NCBI GenBank assembly: GCA_965279475.1 | Contig: CBDIIA010000003.1 | Span: forward strand, 2,232,001 to 2,296,000 | DNA: 64,000 bases | From: Pseudorhodoferax sp965279475 | Lineage (GTDB): Bacteria; Pseudomonadota; Gammaproteobacteria; Burkholderiales; Burkholderiaceae_C | Direction of reading: 5' to 3' | In this document: positions 34,816 through 43,521 of the stretch, piece after piece | How positions within the stretch are numbered: position 1 is the first letter of the stretch | Layout: every line of letters starts with the position of its first letter | Made by a program: the position numbers and the translations under genes | The notes under the pieces: generated by a model | Database searches by the model: none | Told to the model about the DNA's origin: nothing | What the model saw: only the letters and a program-made list of their open reading frames with translations

Positions 34816-35868
34816 TTGAGCGACACGGACACACTTGCATCTCAGGTAGACACATGGCTGCAGCCGGTGGCGGACGATGAGCGCCCCAGCGGCCGTCCGG
34901 TTCCGGACGACGCACTCCGCGAATTCAAGTCGGCGCTGGCCGGCAAACCCGACACCCAGTTCTCCGAGGCCGTGCCGCCGGACTTCCGCAAGGTCCTCTC
35001 GCTGGCCGAAGAGATCTTCGCCCGCTCGCGCGACCTGACTGTGGCGGTGGGCTGGAGCCGTGCCGCGCTGCGGCACCGCGGCATTGCCGCACTGCCGCAG
35101 GGCCTGCGTCTGCTGAACGGCCTGCTGGAGAACTTTCGCGAAGACCTGCATCCGCAAGCCGACCCCGACGATGGGTCGTTCTATGCGCGCGCCAACGCTG
35201 TTTCGGTTCTCGCCGAGATCGAAGGTCTGCTGGGCGACCTGCGTCAGGCCGTGCTGATCTCGGACCGCATGCACGGCGAAATCCGCATGCGCACGATCGA
35301 GATTGCGCTGAAGAAGCTGGATCCCCGTGAAGACGAGACGCCATTGACGACGGACCAGTTGAAGAGCTTCTTCGCCTCGTCCGCGGGTGGCCCGGCATTG
35401 CGCGAATTGCTGGTCGATGCACGGACCCACGCCAGGGCGCTGGCGACCACGTTGGGCGAACAGATGGATGCACTCGATGCGCCGAACCTGTCGCCGCTGC
35501 TGGTGATGATCGACCAGGCGCTCCAGATGATTCCGCAGGCCGACACGGCGAGTGAGGCCGGCGGACCGGCAGACGCCGGAGAAGCCTCGCCCGGCGGCGG
35601 GTTTCCCACCACCGCTGCCGCCGGTCAGGCGCTGAACGGCGCGATCCATTCGCGGGCCGACGTGGTGCGCGCGCTCGACATGGTCTGCGACTACCTCGAA
35701 CGCGCCGAGCCCACCAATCCCGCGCAACTGCTGCTGCGCCGCGCCAAGCTGCTGCTGGACCAGAACTTCCTGCAGCTGATCCACGTGCTGGCGCCGAATG
35801 CGCTGGACGACGTCGCCAAATTGATGGGCGTGGACCCGGCATCGATCACCGCTTCGGACAACGGTTGA
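34816..35868 (+). CDS. tssA: T6SS protein TssA (ImpA family)
   Basis: A 350-residue TssA, the cytoplasmic cap protein that guides assembly of the baseplate and tail tube/sheath. The ImpA N-terminal domain spans about residues 5-130 and contains DLTVAVGWSRAALRHRGIAALPQGLRLL. The C-terminal part has the helical segment ALDMVCDYLERAEPTNPAQLLLRRA, shared with H1-type TssA. The start is TTG at 34816, with AAGGG eight bases upstream; no ATG fits. The 180-base gap before it separates the T6SS from the porin and should hold the promoter, though I see no convincing one. Confidence 0.95.
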   Translation: MSDTDTLASQVDTWLQPVADDERPSGRPVPDDALREFKSALAGKPDTQFSEAVPPDFRKVLSLAEEIFARSRDLTVAVGWSRAALRHRGIAALPQGLRLLNGLLENFREDLHPQADPDDGSFYARANAVSVLAEIEGLLGDLRQAVLISDRMHGEIRMRTIEIALKKLDPREDETPLTTDQLKSFFASSAGGPALRELLVDARTHARALATTLGEQMDALDAPNLSPLLVMIDQALQMIPQADTASEAGGPADAGEASPGGGFPTTAAAGQALNGAIHSRADVVRALDMVCDYLERAEPTNPAQLLLRRAKLLLDQNFLQLIHVLAPNALDDVAKLMGVDPASITASDNG

Positions 35869-35931
35869 TGGACACTTCATGAACGCCCCCAACGCCCTCG
35901 TCACGTTTTACACCGCCAACAGGAGAACCGC

Positions 35932-36456
35932 ATGAGCAGCAGTCAGAAATTCGTCGGACGCAACCGCACGCCGCGCGTACACATCGAGTACGACGTCGAA
36001 ACCCTGGGCTCGGAGAAGAAGATCCAGCTGCCTTTCATCACCGGCGTGATGGCCGACCTGGCGGGCAAACCCACACAGGCGCCGCCCGGGGTCGCCGACC
36101 GCAAGTTCCTCGAGATCGACGTCGACAACTTCGACGAACGCATGAAGGCGATGAAACCGCGCGTCGCATTCCAGGTGCCCAATGCCCTGACCGAAGAAGG
36201 CGGCAACCTCTCGGTCGACATCACCTTCGAGAAGATGGAAGACTTCTCGCCGGCCGCCGTCGCGCGCAAGGTCGATTCGCTGAGCAAGCTGCTCGACGCG
36301 CGCCAGCAACTGGCCAACCTCGTCACCTACATGGATGGCAAGAGCGGTGCCGAAGAGCTGGTGTCCAAGCTGCTGGCCGACCCGGCCCTGCTGAAGTCGC
36401 TGGCCAGCACGGCCAAGCCGACCGACCGCCCGGCGTCCTCCGACGCTGAAGCCTGA
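35932..36456 (+). CDS. tssB: T6SS contractile sheath small subunit TssB (VipA)
   Basis: A 174-residue sheath protein. The N-terminal signature SSQKFVGRNRTPRVHIEYDVET and the motif KKIQLPFITGVMADLAG are typical. TssB and TssC form the contractile sheath around the Hcp tube; its N-terminal region can be contacted by TagJ and its partner exposes the ClpV site. An AGGAG precedes the ATG. It lies 63 bases after tssA and 28 before tssC. Confidence 0.97.
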   Translation: MSSSQKFVGRNRTPRVHIEYDVETLGSEKKIQLPFITGVMADLAGKPTQAPPGVADRKFLEIDVDNFDERMKAMKPRVAFQVPNALTEEGGNLSVDITFEKMEDFSPAAVARKVDSLSKLLDARQQLANLVTYMDGKSGAEELVSKLLADPALLKSLASTAKPTDRPASSDAEA

Positions 36457-36484
36457 CCCTTTTCCGACCTCGAGGAGTTATCGA

Positions 36485-37975
36485 ATGGCAGCGACCGAAC
36501 AGACATCGCCCCTGGCGACCGTCACCATGGAGGGGGGCGATCTCGCGTCCCTCCTGAAGAAGGAATTCAAGCCGCGCGGCGTCCAGGCCGAAGACGATGT
36601 GCAGCGCGCCGTGCACACGCTGGCCGAGCAGGCCCTGGCGAACACCAAGATCATCGGCAAGGACGTCATCAAGTCGATCGAACTGATGATCGCCGCGCTC
36701 GACAAGAAGCTGAGCGACCAAGTCAACCTGATCATCCACCATGCCGACTTCCAGAAGCTCGAAGGTGCTTGGCGCGGCCTCGACTACATGGTCAAGAACA
36801 CCGAGGTCGATGAGACGCTGAAGATCAAGTTCATGAGCATCTCGAAGGACGAGTTGCGCAAGACGCTGAAGCGCTACGAAGGCATCAAGTTCGACCAGAG
36901 CCCGCTGTTCAAGAAGGTCTACGAAGAAGAGTTCGGCCAGTTCGGCGGCGCACCTTTCGGCTGCCTGGTGGGCGACTACCACTTCGACCAGAGCACGCCC
37001 GATGTCGAGATCCTCGAAGGCATGGCCAAGATCTCAGCGGCAGCGTTCTGCCCCTTCATCACCGGCGCCGCCCCCACCGTGCTGCAGATGGATTCGTGGC
37101 AGGAACTCGGCACGCCGCGTGACCTGACCAAGATCTTCTCGACGCCGCAGTACGCCGCGTGGAACTCGCTGCGCGCCTCCGACGACTCCAAGTTCATCGG
37201 CCTGGCGATGCCGCGTTTCCTGTCACGCATGCCCTACGGCGCGCGCACCAACCCGGTCGACGAATTCGCCTTCGAGGAAGACACGGGTGCCGCAGACCAC
37301 AGCAAGTACACCTGGGCCAATGCGGCCTATGCGATGGCGACCAACATCAACCGCTCGTTCAAGCTCTACGGCTGGTGCTCGCGCATCCGCGGCGTCGAGT
37401 CCGGCGGCGCGGTCGAAAAGCTGCCCACGCACAGCTTTCCGACGGACGACGGCGGCGTCGACATGAAATGCCCGACCGAGATCGCGATCTCCGACCGGCG
37501 CGAAGCCGAACTCGCAAAGAACGGCTTCATGCCGCTCTTGCACCGCAAGAACACCGACCTTGCCGCCTTCATCGGCGCGCAGTCGCTGCACAAGCCGCAG
37601 GAGTACGAGAACCCCGAGGCCACGGCCAATGCCAACCTGTCGGCGCGCCTGCCCTACCTGTTCGCCACCTGCCGGTTCTCGCACTACCTGAAGTGCATCG
37701 TGCGCGACAAGATCGGATCGTTCAAGGAACGCGACGCGATGGAGACCTACCTGCAGAACTGGATCATGCAGTACGTCGACGGCGATCCGGCCAATTCGGC
37801 CGAGGCCACGAAGGCGCGCCGGCCGCTGGCCGATGCGCGGGTCGAGGTCAAGTCGGTCGAGGGCAATCCTGGTTATTACTCCTCGACATTCTGGCTGCGC
37901 CCTCACTACCAGCTCGAAGGCCTGAGCGTGTCGTTGCGCCTGGTATCGACCGTGCCGGCAGCCGGTAGCGCCTGA
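36485..37975 (+). CDS. tssC: T6SS contractile sheath large subunit TssC (VipB)
   Basis: A 496-residue sheath protein of normal length. Conserved segments include HHADFQKLEGAWRGLDYMV, FGCLVGDYHFD and the C-terminal PGYYSSTFWLRPHYQLEGL. The N-terminal helix region exposes the ClpV recognition site after contraction. It is separated from the first hcp by 113 bases that hold a small hairpin and a TTTTCG-type repeat, so hcp expression may be tuned independently. Confidence 0.98.
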   Translation: MAATEQTSPLATVTMEGGDLASLLKKEFKPRGVQAEDDVQRAVHTLAEQALANTKIIGKDVIKSIELMIAALDKKLSDQVNLIIHHADFQKLEGAWRGLDYMVKNTEVDETLKIKFMSISKDELRKTLKRYEGIKFDQSPLFKKVYEEEFGQFGGAPFGCLVGDYHFDQSTPDVEILEGMAKISAAAFCPFITGAAPTVLQMDSWQELGTPRDLTKIFSTPQYAAWNSLRASDDSKFIGLAMPRFLSRMPYGARTNPVDEFAFEEDTGAADHSKYTWANAAYAMATNINRSFKLYGWCSRIRGVESGGAVEKLPTHSFPTDDGGVDMKCPTEIAISDRREAELAKNGFMPLLHRKNTDLAAFIGAQSLHKPQEYENPEATANANLSARLPYLFATCRFSHYLKCIVRDKIGSFKERDAMETYLQNWIMQYVDGDPANSAEATKARRPLADARVEVKSVEGNPGYYSSTFWLRPHYQLEGLSVSLRLVSTVPAAGSA

Positions 37976-38008
37976 CGCGCGCCGGACAGGTTTCCGTTTT
38001 CGTTTTCG

Positions 38009-38026
38009 TTTGCCGCTGCAGGCAAA
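38009..38026 (+). other. Small hairpin between tssC and hcp
   Basis: TTTGCC and GGCAAA form a six-base-pair stem around a six-base loop, preceded by a pyrimidine-rich stretch with repeated TTTTCG. It lies 63 bases before the hcp start. It may stabilise the hcp message; termination is unlikely because no T-tract follows. Confidence 0.35.
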
Positions 38027-38088
38027 TGAGCGCCGGCCCCGGCGTGACATGCAGCAACCATTTCATTCACTGAACCGGAGAAAAGACG

Positions 38089-38574
38089 ATGGCAATCGAC
38101 ATGTTTATCAAGGTAGGCGACATCAAGGGCGAGTCGCAAGACAAAACCCACAAGGAAGAGATCGATGTGCTCGCCTGGAGCTGGGGCATGTCCCAGTCCG
38201 GTACCACGCACGTGGGGGGCGGAGGTGGATCGGGCAAGGTCAGCATCCAGGATCTGTCCTTCACCAAGTATGTCGACACGGCCACCACCGCACTGATGAC
38301 CGCCTGCTGCAAGGGCACGCACATCCCCAAGGTCAACCTGACCGTACGCAAGGCGGGCGACACGCCATTGGAATACATCAAGCTCGAACTGGAAACCGTC
38401 ATCGTCACGTCGGTATCTTCGGGCGGCTCCGGAGGTGAAGACCGCCTGACGGAGAACGTGTCCCTGAATTTCGCCAAATTCAAGTACGAGTACACGAAGC
38501 AGGCCGACAAGGGTGGAAAAGGGGCAACTTCGACTTCCGGATGGGATGTCGCCGCAAACGTGCCCGTGGGCTGA
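38089..38574 (+). CDS. hcp: T6SS tube protein Hcp (first copy)
   Basis: A 161-residue Hcp of the TssD family, which stacks as hexamer rings to make the inner tube and can carry small effectors. The start MAIDMFIKVGDIKGESQD and LAWSWGMSQSGTTH are typical. A glycine-rich loop (GGGGGSG) and a second one (SSGGSGGEDR) stand out. A GGAG precedes the ATG. It is followed by a strong hairpin and a second, quite different hcp. Confidence 0.97.
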   Translation: MAIDMFIKVGDIKGESQDKTHKEEIDVLAWSWGMSQSGTTHVGGGGGSGKVSIQDLSFTKYVDTATTALMTACCKGTHIPKVNLTVRKAGDTPLEYIKLELETVIVTSVSSGGSGGEDRLTENVSLNFAKFKYEYTKQADKGGKGATSTSGWDVAANVPVG

Positions 38575-38584
38575 TGGCACATTC

Positions 38585-38632
38585 GGTGGGGTTGGCATAG
38601 CTTGCCCTCGGCTGCCATGCGACAACCCCGCC
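38585..38632 (+). other. Strong stem-loop between the two hcp genes
   Basis: GGTGGGGTTG (38585-38594) pairs with CAACCCCGCC (38623-38632) as a ten-base-pair stem including one G-U pair, and the loop holds further pairing (GCAT with ATGC). It begins 11 bases after the first hcp stop. There is no T-run, so it may limit exonuclease decay of the first hcp message or cause partial termination. Confidence 0.5.
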
Positions 38633-38681
38633 CGATGGTCTGCGCGAACAGCGCACCCCAGTTCCCTCAGGAGTTTTCAAG

Positions 38682-39173
38682 ATGGCCAAAGGCGACATAT
38701 TTCTCAAGCTCACGAGCAAGAGAGCCGGCAAGGTCAAAGGCGAAGCCCAGGACGCCGTGCATGGCGGCGAGATCGACGTGATGGGTTGGTCCTGGGCGAT
38801 GGACTTTCCGACCGATCTGCGCACCGGTGGCCGCACCGGGCGCTCTTCCATGCGCGCCTTGTCGGTCACCAAGGCCTGCGACTTGTCGTCGACCGCGATC
38901 ATGTCGATCGCCAACACCCACGACGAAATCAAGGAAGCGGTGTTTTCCGTCCGCAAGAGTGGTGGCTCTGCGGTCGACTACCTCACCGTCACGTTGACGA
39001 AAGGCTTCATTTCCGCCTATGAGATCAACTGGCACGAGACACCCGTGCCGCAGATGATCGAACGTTTCGAAATCAGGTTCCAGAAGATCGAAGTCAATTA
39101 CTCGGCCCAGAGCAGCGCGGGGCAGAAGACCGGCAACACCAGTTTCGTCGGCGAAGTCACGGAATCTGTCTGA
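38682..39173 (+). CDS. hcp: T6SS tube protein Hcp (second, divergent copy)
   Basis: A 163-residue Hcp-family protein beginning MAKGDIFLKLTSKRAGKVKG, with MGWSWAMDF and the C-terminal FEIRFQKIEVNYSAQ segment. By eye it shares only scattered identity with the first copy; the glycine loop is absent and RTGGRTGRSSM replaces it. It may be a specialised tube segment or an effector-carrying Hcp. An AGGAG precedes the ATG, and tagJ follows 17 bases later. Confidence 0.95.
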   Translation: MAKGDIFLKLTSKRAGKVKGEAQDAVHGGEIDVMGWSWAMDFPTDLRTGGRTGRSSMRALSVTKACDLSSTAIMSIANTHDEIKEAVFSVRKSGGSAVDYLTVTLTKGFISAYEINWHETPVPQMIERFEIRFQKIEVNYSAQSSAGQKTGNTSFVGEVTESV

Positions 39174-39190
39174 ACAGCGAACGACCTCCG

Positions 39191-39994
39191 ATGCAAATCA
39201 CTCCGGCCCAACAAGCCCTCAAGGACGGCGACCCCGCCGCCGCACTCAAGCTGCTGCAGGACCAGGTCCGCGCCAAGCCGCAGGACGCGAAACTGCGGGT
39301 CTTCCTGTTCCAGCTACTGTGCGTGCTCGGCCAGTGGGACCGGGCGCTGACCCAACTCAACGTCGCGGGCGACCTCGACGCCAGCACCCTGCCGATGGTG
39401 CAGACCTACCGCGAGGTGCTGCAGTGCGAACGCCTGCGCATGGCGGTCCTGGCCGGCAAGAAAGCCCCGATGCTGTTCGGCGAGCCGCAGCCCTGGCTGG
39501 CCCTGTTGATCGAAGCCATGCTGCGCGATGGTCGGGGCGAGAGCGCGCAAGCCCAGCAGCTGCGCGCACAGGCCTTCGAAGAAGCACCAGCCACCGCCGG
39601 CAAAGCCGGCGACCAGGCCTTCGAATGGATCGCCGATGCCGACACACGGCTCGGTCCGGTGCTGGAGATCATCGTCAACGGAAAGTACTACTGGCTGCCG
39701 TTCTCGCGGCTGACCCGCATCGCCTTCGAGGCGCCAGCCGATCTGCGCGACACGGTGTGGACGCCGGCGCAGTTCATGTTCGCCAATGGCGGTGAGGTGG
39801 TCGGTTTCGTTCCGACGCGCTACGTCGGTTCCGAAGCCGCCGATGCCGGCTACCAGCTCGCGCGCCGCACCGACTGGCAGGAACCATCGCCCGGCCACTT
39901 CATCGGCCTGGGCCAGCGCATGCTCGCCACCAATGAGGGCGAACTCGCGATGATGGACCTGCGCACGATCGACCTCGAAGGCACCGAGGCCTGA
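39191..39994 (+). CDS. tagJ: T6SS accessory protein TagJ (ImpE/SciE)
   Basis: A 267-residue ImpE-family protein. The N-terminal half is TPR-like (ALKDGDPAAALKLLQDQVRAKPQDAKLRVFL) and the C-terminal half carries WLPFSRLTRIAFEAPADLRD and VGFVPTRYVGSE. TagJ links the sheath protein TssB to ClpV in H1-type systems. Its position between hcp and tssE is the standard one in that class and supports the classification of this T6SS. Confidence 0.95.
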   Translation: MQITPAQQALKDGDPAAALKLLQDQVRAKPQDAKLRVFLFQLLCVLGQWDRALTQLNVAGDLDASTLPMVQTYREVLQCERLRMAVLAGKKAPMLFGEPQPWLALLIEAMLRDGRGESAQAQQLRAQAFEEAPATAGKAGDQAFEWIADADTRLGPVLEIIVNGKYYWLPFSRLTRIAFEAPADLRDTVWTPAQFMFANGGEVVGFVPTRYVGSEAADAGYQLARRTDWQEPSPGHFIGLGQRMLATNEGELAMMDLRTIDLEGTEA

Positions 39995-40012
39995 GAGGCT
40001 GAGCCGCACCCG

Positions 40013-40519
40013 ATGGCCACGTCTTCCACCAGCGACTTCCTGCAACCGGCCCTGCTCGACCGGCTGACCGACGACGACCGCGACAAGAAGACCGAGCCGC
40101 GCGAGTTGCGCGCGATGAGCAAGGCCCGCATGCGCGCCGCCGTGCTGCGCGATCTGGCCTGGCTGTTCAATGCGACGCAGCCGTCGAACGGCATCGAATG
40201 GGAACCCTATCCCCACGCGCAGCGTTCGGTGCTGAACTTCGGGCTGCCGGCACTGGCGGGCGAAACGGCGTCGAGCATGGACGTCCCGCAACTCGAACGC
40301 ATGGTGCGCCAGGCCATCATCGACCACGAACCCCGCATCCTCGCGGCCACGCTGCAGGTCGAGGCCACGACCACGGCGCCGTTGATGGAACAACAGAACA
40401 TGCTCAGCTTTCGCATCATCGGCCAGTTGTGGGCGCAGCCGATGCCGCTCGAGCTGATGTTGCAGACCGACATCGATCTGGAGTCGGGCCATGTCCGCGT
40501 GCAGGACGTGTCGCGCTGA
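40013..40519 (+). CDS. tssE: T6SS baseplate protein TssE (gp25-like)
   Basis: A 168-residue baseplate subunit related to phage T4 gp25. The core reads RSVLNFGLPALAGETASS and later VEATTTAPLMEQQNMLSFRI. It joins TssF, TssG and TssK in the baseplate wedge and starts sheath growth. The gene ends three bases before tssF. Confidence 0.95.
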   Translation: MATSSTSDFLQPALLDRLTDDDRDKKTEPRELRAMSKARMRAAVLRDLAWLFNATQPSNGIEWEPYPHAQRSVLNFGLPALAGETASSMDVPQLERMVRQAIIDHEPRILAATLQVEATTTAPLMEQQNMLSFRIIGQLWAQPMPLELMLQTDIDLESGHVRVQDVSR

Positions 40520-40522
40520 ACC

Positions 40523-42418
40523 ATGGACCCGAGGCTTCTCCGCTACTACAACCAGGAACTGCAGCATCTGCGCGAGATGGGGGCCGAGTTCGCGCAGGCC
40601 TTCCCCAAGATCGCCTCGCGCCTGGCCATCGACGGCATCGAGGTCGCCGACCCCTATGTCGAGCGCCTGGTCGAGAGCTTTGCGTTTCTCGCCGGACGGG
40701 TGCAGCTCAAGCTCGACGCCGAGTTCCCCAAGTTCACGCAGCGCCTGCTCGAGGTGGTGTACCCGCAGTTGCTGGCGCCGACGCCGTCGATGCTGATCGC
40801 CCATCTGCAGCAGGACCCGAACGACGCCAACCTGGCACGCGGCCTGACGATTCCGCGCGGCAGCGGCATGCGCAGCACCGGCCAGCGCACGCCCCAACCC
40901 GGCCAGGCCAAGGAACGTGAAGACACGCCCTGCCGCTTCCGCACCGCACACGACCTGACCCTGTGGCCGCTGGAGCTGGCGCAGGTCGACTACTTCACCC
41001 ACGCGTCCGATCTGCCGCTGTCGGCCTGGCCGCAGCTGCGCGGCTTCAAGGCCGGCGTGCGCATCCGGTTGAAGACGACCGCCGGCCTCGACTTCTCGCA
41101 ACTCTCGCTCGACGCGCTGCGCCTGCACTGCAGCGGCAGCGACGAGCTGGCCTACCGGCTGCACGAACTGATCCTCGGCAACACCACCGGCGTGCTGGTC
41201 CTGCCGCCGCGCCGCCCGGCGGCCTGGAGCGATCTGCTGCCGCCCGACTGCATCGCGCCGGTCGGCTACGACGACGACCACGCCCTGCTGCCCACCGGCC
41301 TGCAGGGGTTCCACAGCTACCGGCTGCTGCAGGAGTTCTTCGCGTTTCCGCAACGTTTTTTGTTCTTCGACCTGCAAGGCATCGGCCGCACGCTGCAGCG
41401 CCGCGGCGGCAGCGAGGTCGACATCGTGCTGCTGTTCAACCGGGCCGACAGCGCGCTCGACCAGGCGGTCGACGCCGGGTCGCTGTCGCTCAACTGCGTG
41501 CCGGCCATCAACCTGTTCGAGCACCGCTGCGACCACATCCACGTGACCTCGGGCACGCACGACTACCACGTGATCGCCGACCGCACACGCCCGGCCGATT
41601 TCGAGATCTGCCAGGTGACCGAGCTGCACGGCCATGGCGTGGGGCTGGCCAGCGAGCGCACTTTCTTGCCGCTGTACGCCGCGTTCCACACCGAGAACCG
41701 CCGCCACGACGCGTTCTACACGACGCAGCGCGAACCCCGCATCCTGTCGGAGGCCCAGCAGCGCAACGGTGCGCGCTCGTCCTATGTGGGCAGCGAGGTC
41801 TTCGTCTCCATCGTCGACCAGCGCGAAGCGCCCTACTCCGGCGACCTGCGTCAGCTGGCGCCCAAGGCCATCTGCTCGAACCGCGACCTGCCGATGCTGA
41901 TGAACCTCGGCGCCGGCGCGCTGCAGCTCGACGAGGCCATGCCCGTGCAGGCGGTGCGCGTCGTCAAGGGTCCGTCGCGGCCTGTGTCGTCGCTGCGCGA
42001 AGGCAATGTGGCCTGGCGGCTGGTCAACCAGCTGTCGCTCAACCACCTGTCGCTGCTCGACGTCGACCCGCACCAGGGCGCGGCCGCGCTGCGCGAGTTG
42101 CTGTCGCTCTACGCCGTGCCCGGTGACGCCGCGGCGCAGCGGCAGATCGACGGCGTGCGGTCGGTGACGATGCAGCCCAGCGTGCGGCGACTGCGTCTGC
42201 CAGGGCCGATCGCCTTTGGCCGCGGCGCCCGCATCGACGTCGAGGTCGAAGACTTCGCCTTCCAGGGCACCAGCGCTTTCCTGCTGGGCAGCGTGCTGGA
42301 GCACTTCTTCGCACGCCACGCCTCGGTGAATGCCTTCACCGAGACCCGCATGCATTCCGTGGCCCGCGGCGAGATCCACCACTGGCAACCGCGATGCGGG
42401 GCGAAGGGGATCCTGTGA
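40523..42418 (+). CDS. tssF: T6SS baseplate protein TssF (VasA)
   Basis: A 631-residue baseplate wedge protein. The N-terminal signature MDPRLLRYYNQELQHLREMG and the DPYVERLVESFAFLAGRVQL segment are typical, and the C-terminal HFFARHASVNAFTE is well conserved. Length is normal. Its stop codon overlaps the likely GTG start of tssG, which indicates translational coupling. Confidence 0.97.
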   Translation: MDPRLLRYYNQELQHLREMGAEFAQAFPKIASRLAIDGIEVADPYVERLVESFAFLAGRVQLKLDAEFPKFTQRLLEVVYPQLLAPTPSMLIAHLQQDPNDANLARGLTIPRGSGMRSTGQRTPQPGQAKEREDTPCRFRTAHDLTLWPLELAQVDYFTHASDLPLSAWPQLRGFKAGVRIRLKTTAGLDFSQLSLDALRLHCSGSDELAYRLHELILGNTTGVLVLPPRRPAAWSDLLPPDCIAPVGYDDDHALLPTGLQGFHSYRLLQEFFAFPQRFLFFDLQGIGRTLQRRGGSEVDIVLLFNRADSALDQAVDAGSLSLNCVPAINLFEHRCDHIHVTSGTHDYHVIADRTRPADFEICQVTELHGHGVGLASERTFLPLYAAFHTENRRHDAFYTTQREPRILSEAQQRNGARSSYVGSEVFVSIVDQREAPYSGDLRQLAPKAICSNRDLPMLMNLGAGALQLDEAMPVQAVRVVKGPSRPVSSLREGNVAWRLVNQLSLNHLSLLDVDPHQGAAALRELLSLYAVPGDAAAQRQIDGVRSVTMQPSVRRLRLPGPIAFGRGARIDVEVEDFAFQGTSAFLLGSVLEHFFARHASVNAFTETRMHSVARGEIHHWQPRCGAKGIL

Positions 42419-43509
42419 GGGACAAGGCAGGCCGTCCTCACCCGCTGGCGGAGCTGGCCGAAGAGCCCTGGCGCCACGACTTCTTCCAGACCTTGCGCCG
42501 GCTGGAAACACACTTCGCCGACAAGCCGCGCCTGGGCACGGCGCGCAAGCCGGCCGACGAGATGGTGCGCATGGGCCAGACGCCGGACCTGGCGTTCCCG
42601 CCGGCCACGCTGTCGTCCGTGCATTTCGACGAAGGCGGCACGCCGGCGCGGCTGAATGTGCGGTTCTTCGGCCTGTTCGGCCCGCACGGCCCGCTGCCGA
42701 CGCATCTGACCGAATACGCGATGGAGCGCCAGCGCCACCACGGCGACCCGACCTTCGTGCGGTTCGCCGATGTGTTCCACCACCGGTTGCTGCTGCTGTT
42801 CTACCGGGCCTGGGCGCAGGCGCAGCCGACCGTGCAGCTCGACCGCCCACACGACGACCGTTTCACCGACCAGGTCGGCGCGCTGATCGGCCTGGGCACA
42901 CCGCAACACCACGACCGCGACGCCGCCCCCGACTACGCCAAGCTGTTCTTCAGCGGCTACCTGTCGCGCCAGGCGCGCAATGCCGATGGCCTGCGCGCGA
43001 TGCTGTCGGCCTACCTGCGCATGCAGGTCCGCATCGAGCCGTTCACCGGGCAGTGGCTGCAGCTGCAGACGGCCGAACGCACGCGGCTCGGCCGCGCCGG
43101 TTCCAGCACGCGCATGCCGACCGCACAACTGGGCGCCGGCGCCGTGCTCGGCAGCCGCGTGTTCGACCGGCAGCACAACTTCCGCATCGACATCGGCCTG
43201 TTGAGCCTGGCCGATTTCGAGGCCCTGCTGCCCAGCGGCAGCGCCCTGCCCGCGGTGCAGGCGCTGGTGCGGCACTACGTCGGCATCGAGCTGAGCTGGG
43301 ACCTGCACCTGCGGCTCGACCCGGCCGAGCGCCCGACCACCCGGCTCGGCCAGTACGGCCGGCTCGGCTGGACCACCTGGGCCGGCCAGCGCGACGGCAG
43401 CAGCCACCGCATCCGCCAGCGCCCGGGTATGCCCGACCCGGTGCTGACGCTGCGCCCCGGCATCCGCCTCACGGCACATCGCAACGACACGGCGCACCGC
43501 GCCCATTAA
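42415..43509 (+). CDS. tssG: T6SS baseplate protein TssG (VasB)
   Basis: A 364-residue baseplate protein. The N-terminus HPLAELAEEPWRHDFFQTLRRLE and FFGLFGPHGPLPTHLTEYA are family signatures. I chose the GTG at 42415 because GAAGGGGA lies upstream and it overlaps the tssF stop as GTGA; an in-frame ATG at 42394 would add seven residues and has no ribosome binding site. Together with TssF it forms the wedge that docks on TssK. Confidence 0.95.
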   Translation: MRDKAGRPHPLAELAEEPWRHDFFQTLRRLETHFADKPRLGTARKPADEMVRMGQTPDLAFPPATLSSVHFDEGGTPARLNVRFFGLFGPHGPLPTHLTEYAMERQRHHGDPTFVRFADVFHHRLLLLFYRAWAQAQPTVQLDRPHDDRFTDQVGALIGLGTPQHHDRDAAPDYAKLFFSGYLSRQARNADGLRAMLSAYLRMQVRIEPFTGQWLQLQTAERTRLGRAGSSTRMPTAQLGAGAVLGSRVFDRQHNFRIDIGLLSLADFEALLPSGSALPAVQALVRHYVGIELSWDLHLRLDPAERPTTRLGQYGRLGWTTWAGQRDGSSHRIRQRPGMPDPVLTLRPGIRLTAHRNDTAHRAH

Positions 43510-43521
43510 AAGGAAACTTCC

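Noticed and set aside
39314..42850. Very long minus-strand open frame opposite tagJ-tssG
   Set aside because: High GC leaves few stops; the translation is Arg/Ala/Gly-rich noise, and the plus strand encodes clear T6SS proteins.
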